Assembly: GCF_001506165.1 (NCBI RefSeq)
Contig: NZ_CP011427.1
Location: 682,001 to 746,000 of the forward strand
DNA length: 64,000 bases
Reading direction: 5' to 3'
From: Pantoea vagans
GTDB lineage: Bacteria > Pseudomonadota > Gammaproteobacteria > Enterobacterales > Enterobacteriaceae
The notes under the pieces were generated by a model. That model worked only from the letters and a program-made list of their open reading frames with translations. It ran no database searches and was not told where the DNA came from. Positions 7,978 to 17,748 of this stretch are shown here, piece after piece. Both the position numbers and the translations under genes were made by a program. The stretch's first letter is position 1, and every line of letters begins with the position of its first letter.

Positions 7978-9237
7978 ATGACAATTAACTCCCCTCGCAA
8001 ATCGCGTTTCCGCTGGCTTAAATGGCTGTTTATTTTGATTGTGCTTTTGATTGTCGCGGGCGTGATCTGGCGTGTAGTCGGCGGGCGGGGGGGCATGCCA
8101 CCGGGAGGCATGCCGCCAGGCGGTGCGCCGGGTGGTAAACATGGTGGCCATCGCGGCGGTGCCGGTGGGCCGCCGGGCATGGCAATGATGATGGGCGGCG
8201 CCACCCTGGTGCACAGTGGTGTGGCGAGCACCGCCGATGTGCCGGTCTATCTCAATGCGCTCGGTACAGTGATCCCCAATGCCAGCGTCACCGTGACCAG
8301 CCGCGTGGCCGGTCAACTGGAGAAAGTGTTCTTTACTGAAGGCCAGAAGGTTGCCGCTGGACAACTGTTGGCGCAGATCGATCCGCGTAGCTATCAGGCC
8401 ACGCTGGCGCAGTATCAGGGCGATCTCAATCAAAATCAGGCGCTGCTGAAAAGCGCGGAACTGACGCTGGCGCGCTACAAAAAGCTGGCCGCGCAGGACT
8501 CCTTGTCGCGCCAGGATCTCGACACGCAAACCGCGACTGTCGGCCAGTACAAAGGGGCGGTGGCGGCGGACCAGGCGCAGATCGCCAGCGCTAAGCTGGA
8601 TATCGAATATGCACGTATCACTTCTCCGGTCAGCGGTCGCGTCGGTCTGCGTCTGGTCGATCCGGGCAATATGGTGCAAACCACCGATACCACCGGCATT
8701 GTGGTGGTGACTCAGATGCAGCCTGCCGCCGTGACCTTTAGCGTGCCGCAAAGTAATATCCCTCAGCTGACTAAAGCCCTGCACAACGGTCAGAGTCTGC
8801 CCGCTGTCGCCTTTGACCAAGACAACAGCACTCAACTGGCAGAGGGAGCGGTGCAGTTTATCAGCAACCAAATTGATACCAGCACCGGCACCATTGAGCT
8901 GAAAGCGTCATTCCCTAACGAGGATGAGTCGCTGTTTGCTAACCAGTTCGTCAACCTGCGCCTGCAAACCAACGTGCTGAAAAATGCCACGGTGATCCCT
9001 GCTCAGGCGCTGCAACTCAGCAGCGATGGCAGCTTTGTGTTTGTGATTGGCAAAGACAACACCGTGACACGCAAAGCGGTCACCACCGGTCCTGCGTTTG
9101 GCGAAGACCAGCAGGCGATCCTTAAAGGCGTAGAGCCGGGCGATCGTCTGGTGACGGAGGGCATCGATCGTCTAACCAACGGCAGTAAAGTCTCTCTGGC
9201 CGATGACAGCAAAACTGCCGCAGCGGCCAAAAAATGA
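7978..9237 (+). CDS. mdtA: MdtA/MuxA-like RND periplasmic adaptor with Gly/Pro/Met-rich linker
   Basis: This 419-residue adaptor has a single N-terminal transmembrane anchor (about residues 12-32) and no lipobox. The MdtA-type core starts near residue 75, with the motifs [36 protein letters not shown] and TTGIVVVTQ. Between anchor and core, residues 35-74 form a linker almost wholly of Gly, Pro and Met with two His, coded by short imperfect GC-rich repeats around 8088-8200. E. coli MdtA has a shorter Gly/Ser/Arg-rich stretch at this place. The stop overlaps the next start as ATGA. It heads an operon whose order (adaptor, two pumps, outer-membrane factor) is that of MuxABC-OpmB; the E. coli mdt operon lacks the fourth part. 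Confidence 0.88.
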   Translation: MTINSPRKSRFRWLKWLFILIVLLIVAGVIWRVVGGRGGMPPGGMPPGGAPGGKHGGHRGGAGGPPGMAMMMGGATLVHSGVASTADVPVYLNALGTVIPNASVTVTSRVAGQLEKVFFTEGQKVAAGQLLAQIDPRSYQATLAQYQGDLNQNQALLKSAELTLARYKKLAAQDSLSRQDLDTQTATVGQYKGAVAADQAQIASAKLDIEYARITSPVSGRVGLRLVDPGNMVQTTDTTGIVVVTQMQPAAVTFSVPQSNIPQLTKALHNGQSLPAVAFDQDNSTQLAEGAVQFISNQIDTSTGTIELKASFPNEDESLFANQFVNLRLQTNVLKNATVIPAQALQLSSDGSFVFVIGKDNTVTRKAVTTGPAFGEDQQAILKGVEPGDRLVTEGIDRLTNGSKVSLADDSKTAAAAKK

Positions 9238-12200
9238 ATCCGTCTCGTCTCTTTATTCAGCGTCCCGTTGCCACCATTTTGCTGATGGTTGGCGTGCTGA
9301 TCTCCGGGATCTTTGCCTACAAATTCCTCTCCACCTCGGCGCTGCCGCAGGTGGATTACCCGACGATTCAGGTCACCACGCTCTATCCTGGTGCCAGCCC
9401 CGATGTGATGGCGTCTTCGGTGACATCACCGCTGGAGCGCCAACTTGGTCAGATGGCCGGGTTAAGCCAGATGACCTCCACCAGCTCGGGTGGCTCATCG
9501 ATCATCACCCTTAAGTTCAGCCTCGATTTGTCGCTGGACGTCGCCGAGCAGGAAGTACAGGCGGCGATCAATGCCGCCAATAACCTGCTGCCGAGTGACT
9601 TGCCGAACCCGCCGACCTACAAGAAGGTCAACCCGGCGGACACGGCAGTGATCACGCTGGCGGCCAGTTCCGACAATCTGCCGCTGACGCAGGTGCAGGA
9701 TCTGGTCAATACCCGCGTGGCGCTCAAGCTGTCGCAAATTAACGGCGTGGGCATGGTGACGCTGGCGGGTGGACATCAACCGGCGATTCGTGTGCAGATG
9801 GACCCCAAAGCGCTGGCAGCACACAACCTGACGCTGGAAGACGTCAACACCTTGATCAGCAATAGCAACGTCAACGGCTCGAAAGGTGGCTTTGATGGTA
9901 AATACCATTCGGTCACCATTGATGCCAACGATCAGCTGCGCACCGCCGACGAGTACGGCAATCTGATCATCACTTATCAGAACGGTGCCGCACTGCGCCT
10001 GAAAGATATCGCCCATATCGAACAGGGCCCGGAAAACACCTTCCAGTCTGCATGGGCGAACAACAGCCCGGCGATTGTCATCAGCGTACAGCGTCAGCCT
10101 GGCGCCAATGTGATTCAGGTGGTGGATGGCATCAAAGCGCAGCTGCCAACCTTGCAGGCGGCACTGCCCGATGGCGTGAAGATGACGATTTTGTCGGACC
10201 GCACCCAAACCATTCGCGCCTCGATCAGTGACGTGCAGTTTGAGCTGATGCTGTCGGTGGCGCTGGTGGTGATGGTGACCTTCCTGTTCCTGCGTAACGT
10301 GGCGGCGACGCTGATCCCCAGCGTGGCGGTACCGCTGTCGCTGATTGGTACCTTCGGCGTGATGTATCTGGCCGATTTCAGCCTGAATAACCTGTCACTG
10401 ATGGCCCTGACCATCGCCACCGGCTTTGTTATCGACGATGCCATCGTGGTGGTGGAAAACATCTCGCGGCGGCTGGAAGAGGGCGAAACGCCGATGCAGG
10501 CGGCGCTAAAAGGCTCCCAGCAGATTGGCTTTACTATCATCTCCCTGACGTTCTCGCTGATTGCCGTACTGATCCCGCTGCTGTTTATGGGCGATGTGGT
10601 CGGGCGCTTATTCCGTGAGTTTGCCATTACCCTGGCGGTATCGATTTTGGTGTCGATGGTGGTGTCACTGACGCTGACGCCGATGCTGTGTGCCTATCTG
10701 TTGCAGCACATCCCGGAAGAGAAGCAGTCACGCTTCTCACGTAAGGGCGGGGAGGTGTTCGATAAGCTGGTGCGCGGTTACGATCGCCTGCTCACGGTGG
10801 TGTTGAACCACCAAAAGCTGACGCTGCTGGTAGCGCTGGCGACCTTTGCACTGACGGCGCTGCTGTATATCGCCATCCCCAAAGGCTTCTTCCCGACGCA
10901 GGACACCGGCCTGATCCAGGGCGTGACCGTGGCGTCGCAGGATGTCTCGTTCAGCGAGATGTCTAAGCGCCAGCAAGCGCTGGCGAAAGTGATTTTGCAG
11001 AATCCATCCGTGGACAGCTTGTCCTCGACCATTGGTATCGACGGTAGTAATACCAGCCTCAACAGCGGGCGCATCCAGATCAACCTTAAGTCGTTTGATC
11101 AGCGTGATGATAAAGCCGATGTGGTGATCAAGCAGCTACAGCAGGCAGCAGAGCAGGTTGCAGGTATTCAGCTTTATCTGCAACCGGCACAGGATTTGAC
11201 GGTGAACGATCAGGTCACCCCGAGTCAGTATCAGTTTACCCTCGATGATGCCGACAGTGAAAATCTGGTGAGCTGGACGCCGAAGATGATCGCCGCCTTG
11301 CAGAAGCGCCCGGAATTTAACGGTGTGGTCAGCAACCTGCAAGACCAGGGCCGTGTGGCCTATGTGGAACTCAATCGCGACAAGGCTGCACGCTACGGTA
11401 TTACGGCATCAGACGTGGATACCGCACTTTACAACAGCTTCGGTCAGCGTCTGGTCTCTACCATCTTTACCCAGGCGAACCAGTATCGCGTGGTGCTGGA
11501 AGTGGCACCGCAGTATCAGCAGTCACCGGCCTCGTTTGATGATGTGTATCTGCCGGTGACCAGCAGTTCATCAACCAGCAGCACGACCAGCAGTTCGTCG
11601 AGCAGCAGCTCTTCCTCTTCATCGGATAGCAGTACCACGTCGGACACCACCACAACGGGCATGGTGAAACTCACCTCGATCGCCACCATCCACGAACGCA
11701 CCGGATCGCTGATGCATATGCGCCTGAATCAGTTCCCGGCGGTGATGGTGTCATTCAATCTCAACAAAGGTTACTCGCTGGAAGATGGTCAGAAAGCCAT
11801 TGCCGAGGTGACGCAGCAGCTCAATTTGCCATCCAGTATTACGCTGCGCTACCAGGGGGAAACCTCGGCGTTCCAGAGCGCGACGGGCAATACCCTGTGG
11901 CTGATTCTGGCGGCGTTGATCACCATGTATGTGGTGTTGGGCATCCTGTATGAGAGCTTTATTCATCCGGTGACGATTCTTTCCACGCTGCCTTCAGCGG
12001 CGGTGGGGGCGCTGCTCACGCTGTTGCTGGCGGGTAGCGAATTCAGCCTGATTGCGTTAATCGGGGTGATCCTGCTGATCGGTATCGTGAAAAAGAACGC
12101 GATTATGATGATCGACTTCGCGCTGGAGGCCGAAAACAAACAGGGCATGAGCGCGCGTGATGCGATTCATCAGGCCTGTTTACTGCGTTTCCGTCCGATT

Positions 12201-12431
12201 CTGATGACCACCATGGCGGCATTATTAGGTGCGCTGCCATTGATGCTGGCGTCGGGTTCCGGTGCCGAGTTGCGTCAGCCGCTGGGCCTGGTGATTGTCG
12301 GCGGGCTGATTGTCAGCCAGGTGCTGACGCTGTTCTCTACGCCGGTGATCTACCTGTGGTTTGATGGTATTGCGCAGCGTGGCAAGCGTTATATGCAACG
12401 CAAGCAGCAGCAGGTGCGAGACGAGCAATGA
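9234..12431 (+). CDS. mdtB: MdtB/MuxB-like RND pump subunit with Ser/Thr tract
   Basis: This 1065-residue subunit is expected to form a heterotrimer with MdtC. It carries the proton-relay pair Asp401-Asp402 in [17 protein letters not shown] and Lys954 in [12 protein letters not shown]. Compared with E. coli MdtB (1040 residues), it has an extra tract at residues 776-808: 31 of 33 are Ser or Thr and two are Asp, coded at 11559-11657. The tract lies in the second periplasmic loop, between the DVYLPV strand and the strand VKLTSIATI, where E. coli has only a short turn. The frame continues cleanly on both sides, so it is an in-frame insertion. Translation is coupled to both neighbours by ATGA overlaps. 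The family's known E. coli substrates include novobiocin and deoxycholate. Confidence 0.93.
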   Translation: MNPSRLFIQRPVATILLMVGVLISGIFAYKFLSTSALPQVDYPTIQVTTLYPGASPDVMASSVTSPLERQLGQMAGLSQMTSTSSGGSSIITLKFSLDLSLDVAEQEVQAAINAANNLLPSDLPNPPTYKKVNPADTAVITLAASSDNLPLTQVQDLVNTRVALKLSQINGVGMVTLAGGHQPAIRVQMDPKALAAHNLTLEDVNTLISNSNVNGSKGGFDGKYHSVTIDANDQLRTADEYGNLIITYQNGAALRLKDIAHIEQGPENTFQSAWANNSPAIVISVQRQPGANVIQVVDGIKAQLPTLQAALPDGVKMTILSDRTQTIRASISDVQFELMLSVALVVMVTFLFLRNVAATLIPSVAVPLSLIGTFGVMYLADFSLNNLSLMALTIATGFVIDDAIVVVENISRRLEEGETPMQAALKGSQQIGFTIISLTFSLIAVLIPLLFMGDVVGRLFREFAITLAVSILVSMVVSLTLTPMLCAYLLQHIPEEKQSRFSRKGGEVFDKLVRGYDRLLTVVLNHQKLTLLVALATFALTALLYIAIPKGFFPTQDTGLIQGVTVASQDVSFSEMSKRQQALAKVILQNPSVDSLSSTIGIDGSNTSLNSGRIQINLKSFDQRDDKADVVIKQLQQAAEQVAGIQLYLQPAQDLTVNDQVTPSQYQFTLDDADSENLVSWTPKMIAALQKRPEFNGVVSNLQDQGRVAYVELNRDKAARYGITASDVDTALYNSFGQRLVSTIFTQANQYRVVLEVAPQYQQSPASFDDVYLPVTSSSSTSSTTSSSSSSSSSSSSDSSTTSDTTTTGMVKLTSIATIHERTGSLMHMRLNQFPAVMVSFNLNKGYSLEDGQKAIAEVTQQLNLPSSITLRYQGETSAFQSATGNTLWLILAALITMYVVLGILYESFIHPVTILSTLPSAAVGALLTLLLAGSEFSLIALIGVILLIGIVKKNAIMMIDFALEAENKQGMSARDAIHQACLLRFRPILMTTMAALLGALPLMLASGSGAELRQPLGLVIVGGLIVSQVLTLFSTPVIYLWFDGIAQRGKRYMQRKQQQVRDEQ

Positions 12432-15400
12432 ATTTAACCCGGTTGTTTATCTTCCGCCCGGTCGCCACGCTGCTGCTGACACTGGCGATCATGCTGCTCG
12501 GCGTATTGGGCTATCGGCTGCTGCCGGTGGCGCCGCTGCCGCAGGTGGATTTCCCCACCATCATGGTCAGCGCCAGTTTAGCGGGTGCCAGCCCGGAAAC
12601 CATGGCGGCCACGGTCGCCACCCCGCTGGAACGTTCGCTGGGGCAGATTGCCGGCGTCACGGAGATGACCTCGAGCAGTTCGCAGGGCTCCACCACGGTG
12701 ATTTTGCAGTTTGACCTCGACCGCGATATTAATGGCGCGGCGCGCGATGTGCAGGCGGCGATCAATGCCGCACGCAGCCTGCTGCCGAGTTCGATGGAAT
12801 CACTGCCGACCTACCGCAAAGCCAACCCGTCCGATGCGCCGATTGTGATGCTGGCGCTGACGTCGGCCACGCGCACGCCGGGTGAACTCTACGACCTCGC
12901 CGAAAGTAAAATCGAGCAGGCGATGGGGCAGGTCAAAGGCGTGGGTGAAGTGTCGCTGATGGGCAGTGCCTTGCCAGCGGTGCGCATCGATCTGCAACCG
13001 CTCAAGCTGACGCAATACGGTATTTCACTGGATACAGTGCGCGAAGCGATTGCCAACAGCACCACCAACAAACCCAAGGGCATTCTGCAAGGCAGCAGTC
13101 AGTCATGGGTGGTGGACAGCAATGGTCAGTTAGACAAAGCGGCACAGTATCAGAACCTAATCGTCAGCTATAAAGATGGCAAAGCGGTGCGTTTGCATGA
13201 TGTCGCCACCGTCTACGACTCAGTCGAGGATCAGTATCAGGCGGGCTTCCTGAACTCAATGCCGTCGGTGATGGTGGGGATTAAGCGCCAGGCCGGTGCC
13301 AATATGCTCGACACCATTGATGCCATCAAAGCGCAGTTACCGGCGCTGGAGAAGGATCTGCCGGCCGATACCCAACTGAAAGTGGTGGTGGACCGCTCGC
13401 CCACGGTACGTGAATCCCTTTACGACACCGAAGAGACTTTGCTGATTGCCATGCTGCTGGTGATCGCCGTGGTGTTTGTGTTCCTGCGCAACGTGCAGGC
13501 GGTGGTGATCCCGGCGCTGGCGTTGCCGGTGTCGTTGATTGGCACCTGCGCCTTTATGTATCTGCTGGGCTATAGCCTCGATAACCTGTCATTGATGGCG
13601 CTGATTATTGCCACCGGCTTTGTGGTGGATGACGCCATCGTGGTGCTGGAGAACATTACCCGCCATATCGAAGAGGGCTTGAGTCCACTGCGCGCGGCGC
13701 TGAAGGGCGCGCAGGAGGTGAGTTTCACCGTGCTCTCCATGACCATGTCATTAGTGGCGGTGTTTATTCCGATCTTGCTGATGGGCAGTATTGTTGGGCG
13801 GTTGTTCCGCGAATTTGCCGTGACGCTGACCATCTCGCTGCTGATCTCGATGTTCGTCTCGCTCAGCCTGACGCCGATGCTGTGTGCGCGTCTGCTGAAG
13901 CCCAAACCGAAAGTGAGTAAACGCCCGCACCCGCTCTACCAGTTTATCGAAAACCAGTTGAACGGATTACTGGCGGCCTATTCGCGTGGTCTGGCGTGGG
14001 TGATGGCACACCAGAAAATCACCATGTTCAGCCTGGTGCTGACGGTGTTGCTCAATCTGTTCCTGTTCTCTGTGGTGCAGAAAGGCTTCTTCCCCAATCA
14101 GGATACCGGCCTACTGATGGGTGCACTGCGCGCCGACCAGAACATCTCGTTCCAGGCGATGAAGCCGAAGATGCTGGAGTTCACCAAAATCATCCAGTCC
14201 GATCCGGCGGTCGAGAGTGTGATGTCGTCGATGGGCAGCGGTATGTTTGGCTCGCGCAACAGCGCCAACTTCTTTGTGCGCCTGAAAGATTTCAGCGATC
14301 GTGATGCCACCGCCACCGAAGTGGCGAACCGCCTGAGTATGAAGACCAGTCATATTGCCGGTGCGCAGATGTTCCTGATGGCCGCGCAGGATCTGCATAT
14401 TGGTGGGCGCAGTGCCAACGCCACCTATCAATACAGCTTGCAGGCGGACGATCTGGATGTGCTGCGTGAGTGGACGCCTAAAGTGCAGGCGGCGCTGGCG
14501 GCGATCCCACAGCTCAACAGTGTGGATTCCGACTCACAAACCGGTGGGCAGGAAGTGGTGATCAATATCGATCGCGACCGCGCCAAACGTCTGGGGGTGA
14601 ATGTGCAGATGCTGGATACCATGCTCAACAACGCCTTTAGCCAGCGTCAGGTGGCCACGCTCTACCACACGCTGAATCAGTATCACGTGGTGATGTCGTT
14701 GCAGAGCAGCTACACCCGCGATCCGGAGATACTCAAAGAGCTTTACGTGATCAATGACAGCGGCGATCGTGTGCCGCTCTCCGCGTTTGCCAGCTTTGTG
14801 GGCGGTAATGCACCGCTGTCGGTGGCGCATCAGGGCCAGTCGGCGACCAGCACGGTGGCGTTTAACCTCAACGATGGCGTGTCACTGGAGCAGGCGCAGG
14901 CACTGATCAAACAGGCGATGGCGCAACTCGGTCTGCCATCCACCATTCAGGCTGGCTTCGCGGGTACGGCGGCGGCCTTCGCCCAGCTCACCGCCACCAT
15001 GCCTTGGCTGATTCTGGCGGCGCTGGCAGCGGTGTATATCGTGCTGGGCGTGCTATATGAGAGCTATATCCACCCGATTACCATTCTCTCGACGCTGCCG
15101 TCGGCGGGGGTGGGCGCACTGCTGCTGCTGTTGCTCACCAACACCCAACTGACGGTGATCGCGCTGATTGGCATTATTCTGCTGATCGGTATCGTGAAGA
15201 AGAACGCCATCATGATGATCGACTTTGCGATCCACGCTGAGCGCACTAAAGGCATGTCGCCGCAGCAGGCGATCACTCAGGCCTGTTTAATGCGCTTCCG
15301 CCCGATCATGATGACCACGCTGGCCGCTTTTTTTGGTGCCTTGCCATTGGCGTTGGGCAGCGGCGGCGATGCCGATTTACGCAGCCCGCTCGGGCTGGCG

Positions 15401-15529
15401 ATTGCCGGCGGTTTGGCGTTGAGCCAGCTGCTGACGCTGTTTACTACGCCAGTGGTTTATCTCTGGCTTGATCGTTTAAGCCGTGCCACCAAACGTCAGT
15501 GGCAGCGGATGCGCCATGTGGAATCCTGA
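12428..15529 (+). CDS. mdtC: MdtC/MuxC-like RND pump subunit
   Basis: This 1033-residue RND pump begins [20 protein letters not shown], matching MdtC, and is near the E. coli length (1025). The proton-relay residues are Asp401-Asp402 in [17 protein letters not shown] and Lys925 in [12 protein letters not shown]. It lacks the Ser-rich tract present in its MdtB partner. In E. coli two MdtB and one MdtC form the functional trimer, and MdtB is thought to conduct protons while MdtC binds substrate; the same division is inferred here. The start overlaps the mdtB stop (ATGA), and the outer-membrane factor gene begins three bases after the stop. Confidence 0.93.
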   Translation: MNLTRLFIFRPVATLLLTLAIMLLGVLGYRLLPVAPLPQVDFPTIMVSASLAGASPETMAATVATPLERSLGQIAGVTEMTSSSSQGSTTVILQFDLDRDINGAARDVQAAINAARSLLPSSMESLPTYRKANPSDAPIVMLALTSATRTPGELYDLAESKIEQAMGQVKGVGEVSLMGSALPAVRIDLQPLKLTQYGISLDTVREAIANSTTNKPKGILQGSSQSWVVDSNGQLDKAAQYQNLIVSYKDGKAVRLHDVATVYDSVEDQYQAGFLNSMPSVMVGIKRQAGANMLDTIDAIKAQLPALEKDLPADTQLKVVVDRSPTVRESLYDTEETLLIAMLLVIAVVFVFLRNVQAVVIPALALPVSLIGTCAFMYLLGYSLDNLSLMALIIATGFVVDDAIVVLENITRHIEEGLSPLRAALKGAQEVSFTVLSMTMSLVAVFIPILLMGSIVGRLFREFAVTLTISLLISMFVSLSLTPMLCARLLKPKPKVSKRPHPLYQFIENQLNGLLAAYSRGLAWVMAHQKITMFSLVLTVLLNLFLFSVVQKGFFPNQDTGLLMGALRADQNISFQAMKPKMLEFTKIIQSDPAVESVMSSMGSGMFGSRNSANFFVRLKDFSDRDATATEVANRLSMKTSHIAGAQMFLMAAQDLHIGGRSANATYQYSLQADDLDVLREWTPKVQAALAAIPQLNSVDSDSQTGGQEVVINIDRDRAKRLGVNVQMLDTMLNNAFSQRQVATLYHTLNQYHVVMSLQSSYTRDPEILKELYVINDSGDRVPLSAFASFVGGNAPLSVAHQGQSATSTVAFNLNDGVSLEQAQALIKQAMAQLGLPSTIQAGFAGTAAAFAQLTATMPWLILAALAAVYIVLGVLYESYIHPITILSTLPSAGVGALLLLLLTNTQLTVIALIGIILLIGIVKKNAIMMIDFAIHAERTKGMSPQQAITQACLMRFRPIMMTTLAAFFGALPLALGSGGDADLRSPLGLAIAGGLALSQLLTLFTTPVVYLWLDRLSRATKRQWQRMRHVES

Positions 15530-15532
15530 TAG

Positions 15533-16927
15533 ATGAAAATGTCTCTAAAATTGACGCCAATCGTGATGGCGCTGCTGTTGGCGGGTTGTGCTGTTGGCCC
15601 TGATTATCAACGCCCCACGATGGCGATGCCAACCCACTTTAAAGAGGCCAAAGGCTGGCAGCAGGCCACGCCGCAGGATGCGCAAAGCAAGGGGGAATGG
15701 TGGCTGGTGTATCACGACGATACCCTTAGCAGTCTGCTGAGCCAGGTGAGCATCTCCAACCAAAACGTGGCCAGCTATGCGGCACAGTACCGTGAAGCCC
15801 AGGCGCTGACGTCGCAGTCACGCGCCGCGCTGTTCCCTTCGGTGAGTTACGATGCCAGCAGCACACGCAGCGGCAGCCGTTCCAGCGCCACCGGGCAGCG
15901 CAGCGTCAGCAACGCGCACGCCGCCGATCTCAGCGCCAGCTGGGAACTGGATTTGTGGGGCAAGCTGCGCCGTACGCTGGAAGAGAACAAAGCCAGCGCC
16001 CAAGCGAGTAAGGCCGAGCTGGCGAATATCACGCTCAGTGCCCAATCGGAGCTGGCGCAGGACTACTTCCAGCTGCGTATTCTCGACGAAAAAATTGCCT
16101 TGTATCAGCGCAGCATCGACGCCTACCAGCGTTATCTGACGGTGATTCAGAATAAGTATTCAGCGGGCAGTGAATCACGTGCCACGCTGGCACAGGCGCA
16201 GATGCAGTTGGAAAGCGCGCGTGCCACGGCGCAGGATTATCAGTGGCAGCGCGCGCAGTCAGAGCACGCCATTGCGCTGCTGCTGGGGCGTGCGCCTGCT
16301 GATTTCTCCCTGCCGGTGGCGAAGCTGAACGCCACGCTGCCCGCCATTCCCAACAGCCTGCCTTCGGCATTACTACAGCGTCGGCCGGATATCGCCTATG
16401 CCGAGCGTAACGTTGCCGCCGCCAATGCTGCAGTCGGCGTAGCGATTGCCGGTTACTACCCGGACCTGACGTTAAGCGCCAGCGGCGGCGTCAGTTCGTC
16501 GGCGATCAACAGCCTGTTCTCGCTGCCGAATCGCGTCTGGTCGTTAGGGCCAGAGCTGAGTGGCACGCTGCTGGACTTCGGGGCTACTTCCGCCAAAGTG
16601 GAGCAGGCGCGCGCCGCCTATGACGCCAGCGTGGCGGATTACCGCCAGTCGGTGCTCACCGCGATGGGTGAAGTGGAAGATTATCTGGTGCAGCTGAATA
16701 CGCTGCAGGGCGAGATCGCGTCGCAGCAGTTAGCCACCACAGCCGCGCAAGAGTCGGCGCGGGTCACGCGCAATCAGTATGATGCCGGGATGATTGATTA
16801 TCTCGACGTCGCGACCACCGAAAACAGCAGCCTGACCGAGCAGCAGAGCCTGTTATCGTTGCAGAGCACGCAGTGGGTGAGCAGCGTGGAGCTGATTGCC
16901 GCGCTGGGCGGCGGCTGGCAGGGGTAA
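15533..16927 (+). CDS. Outer-membrane efflux factor of the second RND operon (OpmB-like)
   Basis: This 464-residue lipoprotein channel of the NodT/OprM family has the lipobox LAGC with Cys19, followed by AVGPDYQRPTMAMP. The tandem OEP repeats are complete, with QRRPDIAYAERNVAAANA near residues 280-297 and a C-terminus ending ALGGGWQG. The gene starts three bases after the mdtC stop, so re-initiation is likely; ATG at 15539 is an alternative start. It differs clearly from the first operon's channel (6428-7834), so the two systems carry separate outer-membrane parts. The position after mdtABC parallels OpmB in Pseudomonas. Confidence 0.92.
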   Translation: MKMSLKLTPIVMALLLAGCAVGPDYQRPTMAMPTHFKEAKGWQQATPQDAQSKGEWWLVYHDDTLSSLLSQVSISNQNVASYAAQYREAQALTSQSRAALFPSVSYDASSTRSGSRSSATGQRSVSNAHAADLSASWELDLWGKLRRTLEENKASAQASKAELANITLSAQSELAQDYFQLRILDEKIALYQRSIDAYQRYLTVIQNKYSAGSESRATLAQAQMQLESARATAQDYQWQRAQSEHAIALLLGRAPADFSLPVAKLNATLPAIPNSLPSALLQRRPDIAYAERNVAAANAAVGVAIAGYYPDLTLSASGGVSSSAINSLFSLPNRVWSLGPELSGTLLDFGATSAKVEQARAAYDASVADYRQSVLTAMGEVEDYLVQLNTLQGEIASQQLATTAAQESARVTRNQYDAGMIDYLDVATTENSSLTEQQSLLSLQSTQWVSSVELIAALGGGWQG

Positions 16928-16963
16928 TTTTTTTAGAACGGCGTAATCATTCGGCAGGTCGCT

Positions 16964-17096
16964 ATCAATGGCGTCATGCTTGTCTGTTAAGGACTGACGA
17001 TAACGCCATCAATGGCGTCATGCTTGTCTGTTAAGGACTGACGATAACGCCCTCAATGGCGTCATGCTTGTCTGCTAAGCGACCGACTATAACGCC
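16964..17096. repeat. Three tandem 44/45-bp hairpin repeats
   Basis: Units at 16964-17007, 17008-17051 and 17052-17096. The first two are identical; the third has diverged after the TGTCTG motif. Each can fold into a hairpin, since GGCGTCAT near its start pairs imperfectly with ATAACGCC at its end. There are no spacers, so it is not a CRISPR array. It lies directly after the second efflux operon and runs into the inverted-repeat element at 17094. Confidence 0.85.
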
Positions 17097-17291
17097 GTCT
17101 GGGGCCGCACCGGGGCCGGCGGTCCTCGCGCCGCTACGCGGTACCTTCACTTCACTCGTCTGCCTTACGGGCCGGTGCCGATGGAACATCCATGTTCCAG
17201 CGCCACCTTTCGCCCGCGTCCTGCGGGCTCTCCTGGCATACTCACGCCGTTCAGCGCTGCGGATGCCTGCCCCGGTGCGGCCCCAGACGGC
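17094..17291. repeat. 198-bp GC-rich element with perfect 23-bp terminal inverted repeats
   Basis: Bases 17094-17116 are the exact reverse complement of 17269-17291. Inside are two further strong hairpins: TGGAACA-TCCA-TGTTCCA (17182-17199) and GCCCGC-GTCCT-GCGGGC (17212-17228). No protein with recognisable features is encoded and no flanking target duplication is visible. It looks like a non-autonomous mobile palindromic element or a structured RNA, but the family is not recognised. Confidence 0.7.
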
Positions 17292-17367
17292 TCATTAGCT
17301 TCAGTGCGTGTTGTTAAAAAGGGCACATTGCCTGAGGCCATGACGCCTCTGCTGCCCCCTCAGGGTT

Positions 17368-17530
17368 ATCCGCAGCGCTGAGACTTTTACGTTGGGCCAG
17401 GAGCCCCACGCGGGGAGGCGTGGGGCAGTTCGCGGCCGACCATGGATGGTCATCCGCGAACGGTCCGGCACGACGTGGAAGTCGAAGGTACCGCTTCAGC
17501 GGCGCGAGGACGGCCCAGAGGGGGCAGTAG
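17368..17530. repeat. Inverted, diverged relative of the preceding element
   Basis: Bases 17478-17511 are a near-perfect reverse complement of 17121-17153 (shared core GTCCTCGCGCCGCT and CGGTACCTTC). Bases 17368-17381 are the exact reverse complement of 17251-17264. It also holds strong stem-loops: GCCCCACGC/GCGTGGGGC (17403-17426) and a nested TTCGCGG/CCGCGAA around GACCAT/ATGGTC (17429-17460). With the previous element it fills the non-coding interval 16928-17748, where no credible gene is seen. Confidence 0.6.
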
Positions 17531-17599
17531 TGGCGGCAGAGCCCGCACTGAATAGACAGGCCACTTATGAATAAGCAGCCTGAGTGCTTAACTGACGAG

Positions 17600-17655
17600 C
17601 ATGGCGGCATAAATGGCGGCTCTACAAAGCCCTGGGGAGCGCATTGATGCGCACC
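17600..17655. repeat. REPIN-like repeat upstream of aas
   Basis: A decayed hairpin with ATAAATGGCGGC followed by CTACA (about 17601-17625), then a perfect GCGCAT-TG-ATGCGC hairpin (17639-17652). The arrangement is the same as in the paired-hairpin repeats at 21106, 43385 and 48357. Confidence 0.5.
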
Positions 17656-17748
17656 TGAATTCATCACGATAAATCACCGCGCTACTTGTCGAAAATCGCC
17701 AGATCCTGCAAGGTAAGAGCCATTTTTTACCGCTGCTAAGGAGTTGGC

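Noticed and set aside
7852..8871. Long antisense open frame (339 codons) over the end of the first RND operon and mdtA
   Set aside because: It is opposite to well-supported coding DNA, has no recognisable domain, and its His/Arg-rich composition is that expected from the reverse frame of GC-rich genes.
16964..17096. Possible CRISPR array
   Set aside because: Units are contiguous without unique spacers, only three copies exist, and there are no cas genes.
17056..17667. Several open frames in both strands over the repeat region
   Set aside because: They run through inverted repeats, have Pro/Arg/Ala-rich composition, no SD and no homology features.
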